A DNA stretch of 64,000 bases, from NCBI GenBank assembly GCA_903813345.2, contig CAIIXF020000007.1, positions 15,980,714 to 16,044,713 on the forward strand. Direction: 5' to 3'. The stretch is from Owenia fusiformis. Lineage: Eukaryota > Annelida > Polychaeta > Sabellida > Oweniidae. Made by a program: the position numbers and the translations under genes. Numbering within the stretch: the stretch's first letter is position 1; the number at the start of each line of letters is the position of its first letter. Below are positions 33,801 through 45,700 of this stretch, piece after piece. The notes below the pieces were generated by a model that saw only the letters and a list, made by a program, of their open reading frames with translations, was not told where the DNA came from and searched no databases.

Positions 33801-36800
33801 TAATTCTTCATTTTTGAGAAATCCATTGATTTTTCTTTCAATTGTTTTTATTTGTAGCCTTGTAGGATGACTGACTGCAAAGATTGACATTTATTTGACG
33901 TGCGTGATGTATTTCATATACATATTATTTCCATTGGAAACTTTTTACTGTTCTTTACTTATATTGACCTTTCGATTTCAGTCAGTTCTTCAGTTTTTAT
34001 GGGAACTTGATACTATTTATCGACCTTTCGATTTTAGCCAGTTCTTCAATTTTCTATGGAACAATTTTAATTAAAGTCAGACATGTTTGATCCATGATAC
34101 AAATAACAAATTATTCTTAAGTCATTATCATTGCATTGTTGTCCTTTTAGCTTACGTCCGGTCGAATTAAGTTAACAATTTAAAATCAATGGTCAGTTTC
34201 CTTATTCATTAAAATACATCATTGTTGTCCTTTTAGCTTACGTCAGGGCGGTTTAAAATGAGCAATACAAAAATCAATGGTCATTATTGTCGCAAATTAC
34301 AAAATCCCCAACAAAGTCATTAAAACTTGCATTGTTGTCCTTTTTGCTTACGTCAGGGGAATTTAATTAACAATACAAAAATCAATGGTCATTTTCCTTA
34401 TTCATTAAAATACATTATTGTCGCAAATTACTAAAAATCATATAACATCCTACCCTAACAAAGATAAGTCTAAAATCAATTGTAGTACTATAGAGCAAAT
34501 ATTGACATTTGATATACGTGATGATTTTCATTTTCCGTTGTTACAAGTATGTCTATAGCTAGTTATTGACCCTTCAACCTTTAAAATTCTTTTGTGGTAT
34601 CTGATTTGATTGGTTCGATTAGATTTTAATGGAATAAGATTTTTATAAAAGTACTTGTTTATTATATGTTTATTACTTCTACAGAGTCCACATGCTACCA
34701 GAGCATGATATCATTGTCTGGTAGTATTCACGTATCATGACATTTTAATTTACACAATAAAAAGCAAGTATTTTGTGAGTAGTCAATATACTTGTTTTTA
34801 ACTGTCTGGTAGGCAGTGCGAAATGCGACCTTGAATAATAAACATAAACAATTTGATCCAAATTCCAGAGACACAAAAATTCCATATATAATTGTCAGAG
34901 AAAAAATTGAAAAACACTTCAAAATTGAAGTTATTATTTCAAATGCTGCTATATGGTGCTTGTTTAAATAATACATCAAAGTAATTTTTATTTTGTATAT
35001 AATCTTCATATGCTGTACTCAATGTTTTATTTGTAGCCTTCAAGGATGACTGTCTTAACAGACACAATGCATTGAGAATGCTGCACCAAAATACCCCAAT
35101 GATGACGTACAGTGACACAGTGGCACAGACAGCGCAGGCATACGCTGATGACCTTGCCTCTAGGGATGCCTTTGAGCACTCGTACACATCTGGCCTGGGA
35201 GAGAATCTCTACAAGAGCAGCAGTAGTAGAGCTATCACTGGTGACCACTGCAATGCTGCAACACAGGCCTGGTAAACTGGATTAGACTCATTACAAATTT
35301 CCTGTTTTTCTAAATGATGCGTGACATCGTTTTACATGGAGAGCTGGACAACTGTGTATTAAAATCATTAACCATACATAGTAGCCCGGACAGAATTGTT
35401 TGTCACTTTTTCTTTAATAACTTTTTTAATTTTTAGTATTATCAAAATCTGATTACATATTTCAGAACTAGAGTAAAATTCTGACATACAAAAAATATTT
35501 AAGGAACATCTCTTAATCTATTGATATTATAGGCGTTCATAGTATGAGTGACGCAAATACATATTTTACCATTTTGTCTAATATTTGTTAAAAGATTTTC
35601 AGTTAAAAGTTAATATTTAAAAATGCCATAGGGCTATAAAGTCATGTAAACTGTACTGAGGTAAAACATTTTGTTTTAGATTGCCGACTTGTATGTATAC
35701 CGGCAAAGTTCGTACAACGTTTTTAATGTCTTTCACAGTCACACACCTCTTAACCCATCCTTGACAAGCATGTGAATTGTTCTTCAGCTTTCCAATGCCC
35801 TTTGAGATGGCTGTTTGGACCTCTTGAAAAGATTAAGGACCTATTCTCATCACACCCCGCACATCAGGGCGCCACCTTTTCACATCCTCTTGAACACAAC
35901 CCCGAACATTTCAATAGAGTTGAGTTCATGACCCTTGGGGGGGGGGGTTTCACTTCTTGTATTTTTAATTGGTCAGTTGCGACTGTATTACATCAGGATT
36001 GTAACAGTAGCAGAATGACCCTTTAGGCCTATGACAATCTATAAATAAAATATTAGCTTTCAACTGAACATTCAAATTCATGAAATATGCCGCCAATTTG
36101 AACAAATATGAGACAAATGATGAATTATGTATTTGCGTCAGTCATACTATGAACGCCTTTATTATCAATAAATTAAAAAAAAATTAATTCCTTAAATAAT
36201 TTTAAAGAAAAAGTGACCCTTGAACAATTCTGTCCAGGCTACTATATAAATATATTCTTTTATTGACTCTTATGAATTAAATAGCAATTTTTGATCTCTT
36301 AATCGTGTAATGCGATTCTGAATTTCTTCTTGAGTTAGGCAACAAGTCAAACTAACCATTAGTACTAATACTATACTATATTAAATGTTGGTGAGTTGTT
36401 GTATTTGAGTTTGGGATATATTAAATCCCTTTAGTTCACTAATCCGTCTGTTTCATATCAAAGGCATGAGAGATTAATATGTCCACTCATATCAACTTCA
36501 ATCACGTATAAATATAAAAAATCAATTTCGGGTTTTGTAGCAAATGCGTGTACAGTAGTTATCACAACGAACGAAGTTCGTTAGGGATATAGTGAAGCCC
36601 TCCGTCCTCCGTCCGTCTGTCCGTCAGTCCGTCAGTCAGTCAGTCCGTCCGTCTGTCCGGAAGATAACTCAAATACTAGTTGACAGATTTTCTTCATATT
36701 TAGTGGAAAGATGTATATTATTGTTTGAAATTTTGGTAGTGTATTCACAACATTTGTCTATTTCACATATATTCTGTGTTTTTCATCCTGACCCCCAGGG

Positions 36801-38176
36801 GCCATGTATGGGGGGACAGGAAAACAGAAATCTTCGCTTATTTTTAGATCTTTCTGAAGTATAGCTTTATTATTCTCAAATGAAAGGCAATTAAGAGTAG
36901 ATTGCAAATATTGTATCTTTTTTTCTGATTCGAGCCTCGTAAAATTGAAGGAATTTTGGAGTAGATCACAATTATGGTATTATTTTTCAGATTTGTACCT
37001 CAGAAAATTCAAAATGGCTGCTTTGCAGGAATTTGCAATTCTAAAATCTATTTTTTTCATTTTCAACCAAAGTAATGAGTATAATTGATTGGAATTCGGT
37101 AATTGATATTTTGTTCGTTGGGATTTGCTACTCCGCGGAGTTGCCGTTATCTAGTTTATTTTATCAAAGAAACTCAAAAGTCTGAACACATTTGTTATTA
37201 CTTCTATAAAATTGTATCAGTTCTATTTGCTGTCAGCATTATATGTTGATCTCGAATATGAGCGTACATCAAATATTGCTTATGTTTTGCTTATCACTTT
37301 ACATGAATTACTTAGTAGTAATATAAAAGAAATGGTTAGTTAATATATACCAACTCTGGGATATATCTAATTGACAAAATATTTAACTACTAGTAACTAT
37401 GTTGTTCAATAACTGTTATTTTTATCATCTTTTGGAGAATTTTGGTTTCATAAGAAATAATAACGTTTCTCCCATTGTCCCTTCTAATAAAGGAATGAAA
37501 GCGATTGTAATTCGTGCATTCCCCATTTAATACGTACTGTATACATTCCATTATGTACATATCAAGAAAGATAGGCAAAAACATTACAATGATTACAATT
37601 TTTTAATTTTTGTGAAAAGGTAACATTTTATTTTTAATACCATTTCACTCTAAATATTGCGATGTTATCACATTTAGAGTGATATTATGTTTTAGGTATG
37701 ATGAAATCAAAGATTATAGCTATGCAAATCCAGGTTTCTCCATGGCAACTGGACATTTTACACAGGTATGTATGACCATGTTTTTGTAACTAGTAAAAGC
37801 TTATGAAATCGGAAATGGGTGAAAATCATCATTTGAATAGTACAGTATCATAAATATCATGTTTTAATTTTTTAATGTTAAACACCAAGGAAATGTTGAG
37901 TATCTTGTTATAATGCATGTTCTTGCATGTTTTAGACTGCAGCATGGAACTTGTCAATCATTACGCATCGTTACAATATTCTCTATAACTTATAAAATAC
38001 ATTGTATGTTTCTCTTGTACTCTAGGTTGTATGGGTTGGAACTCTAGAAGTTGGATGTGGAGAGACCAAGTACCAGGCCCCTAATGGTTGGTTCAGCACT
38101 GTTGTGGTATGCCAGTACAAGAAACCAGGAAATTACATGGGAAAATTCGGATCAAATGTACCACCTACAAAACCAA
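27853..38176 (+). CDS. Secreted CAP/SCP-domain N-terminus, copy 1 (exons 1-4; continues into the gap)
   Basis: Exons 27853-27898 (signal peptide [15 protein letters not shown]), 35037-35271, 37696-37765 and 38026-38176. The product is a cysteine-rich secretory/Pathogenesis-related-1 (CAP) domain of the GAPR-1-like type. [11 protein letters not shown] supplies the first cavity His, [10 protein letters not shown] the Glu, and [17 protein letters not shown] the second His and CAP signature; the domain ends [20 protein letters not shown]. Four cysteines are visible. Exon 4 ends in phase 1 at a good donor (CCAA|GTAAGT), so the protein does not stop after the CAP domain; the next exon is not in the 1.3 kb before the gap. 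CAP proteins often act outside the cell in sterol/lipid binding or adhesion, but no function is proven here. I infer it is the N-terminus of a fibrocystin-L receptor (see copy 2 and the IPT exon). Intron 2 has gained a TIR element and a dispersed repeat. Confidence 0.87.
28248..28470. repeat. Inverted repeat inside CAP copy 1 intron 1
   Basis: ACAGGTTTTAAGAGAAC at the left and GTTCTCTTAAAAC at the right, about 220 bases apart. A small MITE is likely. Confidence 0.5.
29395..29996 (+). repeat. Dispersed repeat family with GTCCGTCC start, copy 1
   Basis: Starts CGAAGTTCGTAGGGATATAG followed by a GTCCGTCC microsatellite and ends GTTCGATGGGATTTGCTACT near TGGAGTTGCTATT. A second copy with the same start, microsatellite and end lies at 36566-37155. 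Both are in introns of CAP copy 1. Confidence 0.72.
30716..30890. repeat. Inverted repeat element, about 175 bp
   Basis: AACTCTTCATAGTTTACAT at 30726 pairs with ATGTAAACTACGAAGAGT at 30866, and the similarity runs inward to CTAGACAAAG / CTTTGTCTCG. MITE-like. Confidence 0.7.
31280..31750. mobile_element. Non-autonomous DNA element with about 56-bp TIRs
   Basis: Left TIR 31280-31337 (GTATCGAAAGAGTTGTCCGC, then TGTGACGAAGCATG, then CATAAAAACACTAAG) and its complement at 31695-31750. A third copy of the inner part, TTGTCCGCTGTGACGGAGCA, lies at about 31658, next to the right TIR and in the left orientation. Confidence 0.78.
33307..33490 (+). repeat. Short direct repeat
   Basis: TTATTCAACAAGGGGTCTAA then AACTTT occurs near 33308 and again near 33450, about 142 bases apart. 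Unknown significance. Confidence 0.5.
34125..34430 (+). repeat. Tandem repeat, three copies of about 90-110 bp
   Basis: CATTGTTGTCCTTTTAGCTT then ACGTC recurs near 34133, 34221 and 34331, each followed by an ATCAATGGTCA and CTTATTCATTAAAATACA type block. Lies in CAP copy 1 intron 1. Confidence 0.72.
35379..36245. mobile_element. TIR element (about 870 bp) in CAP copy 1 intron 2
   Basis: Ends AGTAGCCCGGACAGAATTG and CAATTCTGTCCAGGCTACT. Inverted similarity extends inward for over 150 bases, including GGCGTTCATAGTATGAGTGA against TCAGTCATACTATGAACGCC. No transposase. It accounts for much of the extra length of this intron relative to copy 2. Confidence 0.8.
36566..37155 (+). repeat. Dispersed repeat family with GTCCGTCC start, copy 2
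   Basis: Starts AACGAACGAAGTTCGTTAGG (a palindrome) then a GTCCGTCC/GTCAGTCC microsatellite, ends TTGTTCGTTGGGATTTGCTA near GTTGCCGTTATCTAG. Same family as 29395-29996. Inserted in intron 2 of CAP copy 1. Confidence 0.72.
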
Positions 38177-38984
38177 GTAAGTATTAAAAACAATTGCCAT
38201 GTGAACATTATTTTGCTATTTCAAAATACTATTCAGACTTTTTATGTTTACTGAGCGACCCGGGATGTTTGTTTGACTGATTGCCTAAATTGTTGCGTTT
38301 TTCATGATTTCTTAAAACAAAATTAGTATCATTTCAATTTATCATGCGAGTGAGCTTTAAAGAATAAGATTACTTTCTTTTTTATTTATTTTATAGCAAC
38401 TTTATAGTAAAATTAGAATCAAATAACTATGAGAAAGAGAAACATTTAATCGTGTCATATACTTGGTTAATGGCAATTTGATAGGCAATTTAGATAGCAC
38501 TCATAGTACGTTCAGGATTCCAATCACTTTGAAGTTAATTTGTAAATTGAAGTAAATTTGCAAGTTATTGAACAATTACAACGTTCCTAAATGTGATATA
38601 ATGAAAAGGTCGATAAATGATTTCTTTAAAATCGAATGAGAAAAATTGTTGTTCAGAAATACATTGAACGGGAAAAATGACAAGGTGACAAGAGAAAATG
38701 TTTCTTTTGTAGCAAATGTGACTTTCGGCATAGCGCTTAAACGTCATCAAATGTCGTTGCCGATCGGTATCGGCAAAACTCTAAAAACTCAAGAAAGTAG
38801 AATTGATGTAAATTTTAAAATGTAGTGGAAACAATCTTTTTCAAAACAATTCTTTAAAAAGAATTGAGATATCTGATGAAATATTAATATTTCAGATACC
38901 TTTCTAACACCTATAGATACCTTTCAGATACCTACCTAAGATTATATCTACTTTTTCTAAAGAATTGGTATCGTTAGTCCTATG

Positions 38985-39375
38985 TTGAACTGAATTCAAC
39001 AATGTTTTTCTCTTAAACCAATTATTGAAAACTTTCTGTGAAAAACACGGTCCTTTATGTATTTTAGACTTATAGACACAATTTAATGCGAAAATTATTT
39101 ATATATATAACTGTTTTGTTTTTTGTGCAATTGTTTTTTTTTGTTTCTTTTTACCAATTCTAGAGAATGAAATAAAATATCTTTCCGAAGCAAAATAGCA
39201 TATACAACATTTTCTTTAGCCTTTGAATATTATAGTTATACAAAGGGAAATTTTGGTCGATTTAACAAAAAGTATTCCAAAAATTAAAACAAAAACCCCC
39301 AAAATATATAAAAATTAAGATAAACCTTTTATTTCATTTACAAGATACTTTGTGTTTATGTAATTTTGTTCCAAT
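38985..39375 (+). repeat. Dispersed repeat, copy 1 of pair
   Basis: About 390 bases matching 46645-47105 in the same orientation: GAATTCAACAATGTTTTTCT, AAACACGGTCCTTTATGTAT, CCTTTTATTTCATT and GTTGTGTTTATG-type blocks. It differs by small indels. Confidence 0.75.
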
Positions 39376-39508
39376 GAGGTTCGGATAGATGTTTCATTAC
39401 ATCTCGAACATATATGTCTGATGTGTTTTCTAAAACAAAAATATAAGCGCAAGTGCCAAAGGGAAAGGACCAAAATTTGTAATGGAACTTAGCAAGAAAA
39501 AGCAATCT

Positions 39509-40008
39509 NNNNNNNNNNNNNNNNNNNNNNNNNNNNNNNNNNNNNNNNNNNNNNNNNNNNNNNNNNNNNNNNNNNNNNNNNNNNNNNNNNNNNNNNNNNN
39601 NNNNNNNNNNNNNNNNNNNNNNNNNNNNNNNNNNNNNNNNNNNNNNNNNNNNNNNNNNNNNNNNNNNNNNNNNNNNNNNNNNNNNNNNNNNNNNNNNNNN
39701 NNNNNNNNNNNNNNNNNNNNNNNNNNNNNNNNNNNNNNNNNNNNNNNNNNNNNNNNNNNNNNNNNNNNNNNNNNNNNNNNNNNNNNNNNNNNNNNNNNNN
39801 NNNNNNNNNNNNNNNNNNNNNNNNNNNNNNNNNNNNNNNNNNNNNNNNNNNNNNNNNNNNNNNNNNNNNNNNNNNNNNNNNNNNNNNNNNNNNNNNNNNN
39901 NNNNNNNNNNNNNNNNNNNNNNNNNNNNNNNNNNNNNNNNNNNNNNNNNNNNNNNNNNNNNNNNNNNNNNNNNNNNNNNNNNNNNNNNNNNNNNNNNNNN
40001 NNNNNNNN
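39509..40008. other. Assembly gap (500 N)
   Basis: Exactly 500 N. A dispersed repeat running into its left edge (39446-39508, related to 24262-24330) does not continue on the right edge. The right edge cuts immediately after the donor of an IPT exon. Confidence 0.99.
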
Positions 40009-40012
40009 TTAC

Positions 40013-40087
40013 CATTTCCATGAATGGTGATTCTGGTCTCTCCACCTAGACTTCCATGATGAGGATCTACACTGCTCACAAAAGCAG
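40013..40087 (-). CDS. IPT/TIG-domain exon, likely next exon of CAP copy 2
   Basis: Minus strand: acceptor TTTTAG, 75 bp, donor GT right at the contig edge. It encodes AFVSSVDPHHGSLGGE then TRITIHGNG, the start of an IPT/TIG immunoglobulin-like domain. The V-x-P-x-x-GSLGG-x-T-x-(I/V)-TI-x-G pattern is typical of the IPT repeats of fibrocystin and fibrocystin-L. It starts in phase 1, exactly the phase left by CAP exon 4 (42912-42762) 2.7 kb upstream on the same strand, and no stop-bearing alternative last exon was seen between them. The rest of the domain lies in the gap. Confidence 0.75.
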
Positions 40088-42761
40088 CTAAAACAGATAA
40101 GATTCAGACAAAATTAATGTGTGGCTTATACAAATACAATGTATATATTACATGACGGCAGTTATCTTTCTTGAAAAGAAACCTATAAATGGGTGATTTG
40201 GGGTTTCATATGTTTAAGAATATGTTTCTTTATGGAAAATGGACCTTCATTTTTGGAGTTAGGGTCCATATTTTGTACCCAAAGGCCCAGAATTTTGAAA
40301 GAATTGGTCAAGTGGAAGGTGAAGTCCCTTTAAAAACTCTTGTATGGGCACGTGCATGTTGAAGTAAAAAGAAGTGTAAGGCATAAGTCAAATATAAAGC
40401 AGGGAATTTGTTCAAATGGTAATTTTGGAAAACATTTTGTCCATATCTATATTAAGTCATACAGTATGAAGTATTTCAATACGAAGCAGATTCTTCACTA
40501 AATAAAAATTGAGTACAAAGGAAAACAAGCAATCTCAAATGAACTTGATAACAAATGGGCTTTACAAATAAATAAAGTGACTCCAGAATTATTTTCCTAA
40601 ATGCATTGTTGAAATAGGCATTATAAATACTTGAGAAGCATGATTCTGTACTTTAGGTCTTACCATCTTACCATTTACAATATCAAGTAATACTATTACA
40701 CAACCATAGACACATTTAACGGAATAAGGGTTATTGAAAAGTGTTTACCATACAACAGAAGCAAGATTAACTGTTGATTCTGCAAACATTAGGAAAAGAG
40801 CTGGTAAGAAAGATCCCTATATATTTCTAACCATCCATTAAAGCTGGTTTGATCCAATAATTGACTGAAATTTCAAAAGCAGGAAAATCTATCAACTACA
40901 AATATTTTTAGTAAAGATTATAAATCTGGTGCAAGGGTCATTCAGTGGCACTCTTACATCAGCTCTAAACTCAAGTTGTTGTCACTAATTGATATATTAC
41001 AACATGTTGTCAAAGTGATTCTGATGATCTATTGATGTGTGAAAGAAAATATCAATATAATTTTTTTTTAAATCTGTTAAAATTCACTTCAATTCAAGTT
41101 AAACCTCCTAAGTTGAATTTCCGATATTTTCAGATATACACTTGTTTTAGAATATAAAGCAATCAATCTGACTTCAAATTTATTTTAACACTTCCTTTTG
41201 ATTTTTTGAGCAATTTTGAAATTTAAATGTTATGTAAATTAATAAATAAATCTCAGAAATGGTACAATTGTTTACTATGTCTTGCTATAGGTTGTGAAAG
41301 AACAAAGATAATTTCTTTAGAGGGAGTAAAAGAAGATTTCTTTATAGAAAATTGTTGATTCTATTTCAAATTTCATTATATGGCTGAGAGGTCGTTAAAG
41401 GATAATGAGGCATTAACGAACAAAATGTCACCACCTGCCATTTGTTTCAAACACCAAATGCCACTTTTGGTGGTGACTTAATAAAATGATGAAACATCAA
41501 TGAGACTACGTTTAAATTATTAAACCATTTGCTAGGTGTGATCTGATCCCATATGAACTTCTATAAACCAGTGCATATAGGTTGTTTACTCGAAAATAAA
41601 ATTAGAACTACAGTATCTGGATTATCTGACTGGGCTAAATATTTAAATTGCATGAATCCTTATATTTCTTGATTCCCTTTGTAAGACTATAATAGGACTC
41701 TTAATACAATTTCTCATGGAAAATCCGTTTTTAAAACATTTATATACCTGTAGAGCCTGTATGAAAAGGTGACAGGTGATGTGATATTGACAGGGAGAGC
41801 TTTAACAAGCTCAAGGAAGAACAACAATTAGGCTACCCTTAATCCCTTTAATGTGAACAAAATCTGTCAACTGTGTTTTGTAGAGTTTAGTGATAGCAAT
41901 TCTAATGGAGTAAGGTGATGCCCATTGCCAATATTTTAACAACCGTTACTTAGATGTCATTAAGGTTGAATAAGGATCTATTGCTCTGCTATTTCCTTAA
42001 ATAATATTTCAAACTGAAGTTGTCAGGCTTCACAAACTCTTTGAATGATTGGAAACACTTTGGTTTGGCTACAGGCCATTTTGTTGTCAATCAATGTGTG
42101 CATTGTTAGGCAATATAAACTGAAATATAATTATTATAAACACTATTTATTCTATCATTTTATCTGAAACATGTCTCATGGTTTTGTGATTTGGACTGTG
42201 CTAATTGTTGTTGGAAACTAATGGAAAGGTGGTTATTTAGTGCTGTTTGTCCAAAAACCAGGCATTTGAAGTTTGGTATTCCTTTTCTTTATGTGCATTC
42301 TTAGACATTTTTCCCCCTTTGGAAATTGTGGTTGCATATCTATTTGTCTATGTTTGTATCATTTTCATTTCCAATAAAACATGATAATAGTTAATACTGT
42401 TATATAAGGCAATTGATGTAATGCTGTCTGTTTATGTTGTTAATAATTCTTTATAGTAATAAATGAACTAACATATTTTAAGTACAGACTTGACTTAATA
42501 TTTTCAAATCAACATTCCCTTATTACTCAAATTAAACATAAAACTAGACTTGCCTTTGTGTTAAGACAATTTAACCTCCAGAAAGACATTTGTTATTCAA
42601 TCAACTAAACTGATTATCTTGCCCTAAAGATCATAAAACCAGAGGCTTTTTTATTTAACTACAAAAACAGATTAATCTAAAAAGATTAATTCAAAAATAT
42701 TAAGAACAGCCCGAAATTGAAGTTAAATTAAAAGATACTTCATGCATATTAAAATACTCAC
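40088..42761 (-). other. Proposed intron between CAP exon 4 and the IPT exon
   Basis: 2.7 kb AT-rich, with no other exon found. 41395-41500 (GGCATTAACGAACAAAATGT, CACTTTTGGTGGTGAC) resembles 50320-50460. Confidence 0.5.
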
Positions 42762-45700
42762 TTGGTTTTAAAGGAAGTACATTTGATCCAAATCTTCCCA
42801 TGAAATTTCCTTGTTTCTTGTACTGGCATACCACGACAGTGCTGAACCAACCATTTGGGGCCTGGTACTTGGTCTCCCCACATCCAACTTCTAGAGTTCC
42901 AACCCATACAACCTACAATATCAGAGAAACATATAACAAACCAAGTGCTTCGGCTAAAAAAGAGATAATCCACCAGGTAAGATCTGCAAAAGAAACCCCA
43001 AACAAAGGGGACAGTTTTTGCCGTTATATAATGAAAAGCATGTAAATTTAAGCAACATTGTCAAACACATTTTTATAGCAGAACCGATGGTGTTAAGCAT
43101 AAATGTGCTTGATATCAAATTGAGATGACAGAACAACATCAATACAAATCCCATTTAACAACAGTTTTTAATTTCTTGGCAATGGGATCATCATAGCCTT
43201 ACCTGGGTAAAATGTCCAGTTGCCATGGAGAAACCTGGATTGGCATAGTCATAATCTTTGATTTCATCATACCTGAAACAGGCAATTGCATATCAGTCAG
43301 ATAAACCAAGCAATGTTGATTACATTGTGCATGTTTGAAGTTAGAAGAAATTCATTAATGTAATTTTTCATTATCCTAGCGGAGAATATAAGGTTTTTAA
43401 AAAAACATGAAATGTTTGACAAAATCCAACATTTTGATTCGCCAACTACAGAGTGCAGTCCAACAGAACAATGGGAACCATTGGGAAAATACAAACACTG
43501 TCACAGCAAGTTTTAGAAATCAAGAAATCAGAAATATTTCATTTTGTTCGGATTTTGTCAAGCCTGTGATCTAATAAACTTCATACTGCTGAAACTTTCA
43601 CTAAAACGATTATGTTATTGTTACTTATAGAGTTAACTACACGTATTACATCAATCTTTGATCTCAAGCTGACGAACTGAACTACAAAAGTAGTTTTAAG
43701 TATATCTTTAACTCAAATATCCTTTACTCAAATACAACGGAGTTTATCCTTCAACAACAAAGAGCTAATACTCAGATGGTCAATTTATTTGTTGATTTAG
43801 TCTAGAAGGAAGAAAGAATCCGAATAGACTAGAAAGCATTTTCTTGCTCAATGCAAATGGATTTACAAATTACAGGTGGACAGTCCTCTGTCCATCCATT
43901 TATGATCAATATCCATTGTACTTGACATATAGTAACCTCAACTTAAGTAAATATGTCCATTGGAGGTCTGTGTTGTATTACTTGAGGTGTCTAATATTTA
44001 CCAGGCCTGAGTTGCAGCATTGCAGTGGTCACCAGTGATAGCTCTACTACTGCTGCTCTTGTAGAGATTCTCTCCCAGGCCAGATGTGTACGAGTGCTCA
44101 AAGGCATCCCTAGAGGCAAGGTCGTCAGCGTATGCCTGCGCTGTCTGTGCCACTGTGTCGCTGTACGTCATCATTGGGGTATTTTGGTGCAGCATTCTCA
44201 ATGCATTGTGTCTGTTAAGACAGTCATCCTTGAAGGCTACAAATAAAACATCAAGTATACAGCAAATGTACATAAACTACAAAATTATGAGAAATTCAAA
44301 AGATGGGATAACTGGTTCAATTTATCAAGAACAGTGATGGAATGTGAAATGGCTATAGAGAAAAATTGTTAATTAAATCCCCCTGATATAAATAAAATGA
44401 CAACAATGCAACTTTCAATGACATAAGAATAACCCGGGTGTCGGAAGTTGTTATTTGTATCATGGATCAATAGCGCCTGGACTTTAATTAAGACTGTGCC
44501 GTGGTAACGGTAACTGCCAAAACAACAAATAATAATTCCCTACATTCTTTACTCCTGCTATTGGCGAACAATAGTGAACAATGGTAATCAAACATGGTAC
44601 TTCATGTGACTGGTCAACTTAAATATGCATTTGAATATAACACTCTCAGAAATGATTGAAACCCAAGTTTGCACATATTTGAAGGACTCTTCAAACCTGA
44701 TAATATCAAAATTACATTGCAAATTTTCAACTTGACCATTTTCCGACATGTGTGATCATGAAAATCAAATAGAGCTTGTGAGCTGATTTAAAAGTGCACA
44801 GAGGTTGTTTTGAAATTTAAATTTTCCCATCTTTCCCTGTGTTACTTCAAAAGTGTGAAATGTGAGATTCAAATTAGATCAATGCCTACTTCATATACTG
44901 CAGACCATGCACTGATGCAATGCAGCTGCAGCAAGATGTTGCAATGCATTGCAATTTATTGATACTCAAAAACAAAACTGCAAGAATATAACAAAAAAAT
45001 ATGTAACGAATTTATTCAGTTTTCTATGGGATTATTATCAAGTTAACAGCATAGGTGTAGCCATGGGGGGGGGGGAATGTGCGATGGGTGCAAATGCACT
45101 AATAAAAACTATCAAAAAACATGATCAAAACAGTATGGACCAAAATGTGGCACACTACAAGTGATCAAAGTCAGCATAATTGGAAACACATATCTGAATG
45201 CTGGTTTAATACATTCAATGAAGTGAGGAATCTGTTCAACTGAGACTTTATGAAGACCAAATTTTCTTCAAATTATATGTGATTATACCTGTATAAGGGA
45301 AATAAACTTCAAAGCATGTTTAAGTCAATTGTTACCTTCATTCAAAATCTTGGCACTTACAGTAAAAACAAAATTAAAGGGGAAATATTAAAATGAACTT
45401 GAAGTGGTTTCAATTATATTCAAGGATGGATTAAAATTATTTGTTGTTAAGTCATTTCCATTTTTCCGCTAATGTTGAATTGAATAACATCACAAAACAC
45501 TGCTAAGAAGGGACAATAGTCAATAACTATTGGGCGGTGTTGTTTTGGAAAAAACGCAACTCTGTTTTATTTACTTTGATAAGCACAATTTGCATTTAAA
45601 TGTGGCTAATGGATTTATTGTGTTTTGGAGCCATAATCTAAATAGTCTATTAATGATCCTATTTCACAGGTGAAAACTTAAGACTCTATATGTACAATTC

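Larger units (their letters stand above)
14509..39508. other. Middle contig, exactly 25,000 bases, probably mis-oriented
   Basis: The distance between the two gaps is exactly 25,000. Such a round length between 500-N spacers fits a fragment cut at fixed resolution by a Hi-C scaffolder rather than a natural contig. Both genes on it run on the plus strand, while all genes on both flanks run on the minus strand. Inverting it makes the whole locus co-linear. Confidence 0.7.

Noticed and set aside
27853-38176. CAP gene as a complete small secreted protein
   Set aside because: Exon 4 ends in frame at a strong donor with no stop, and the same is true of copy 2.
39356-40079. Open frames of 180-230 codons on both strands
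   Set aside because: They run through the second gap; only the 75-bp IPT exon at its right edge is supported.
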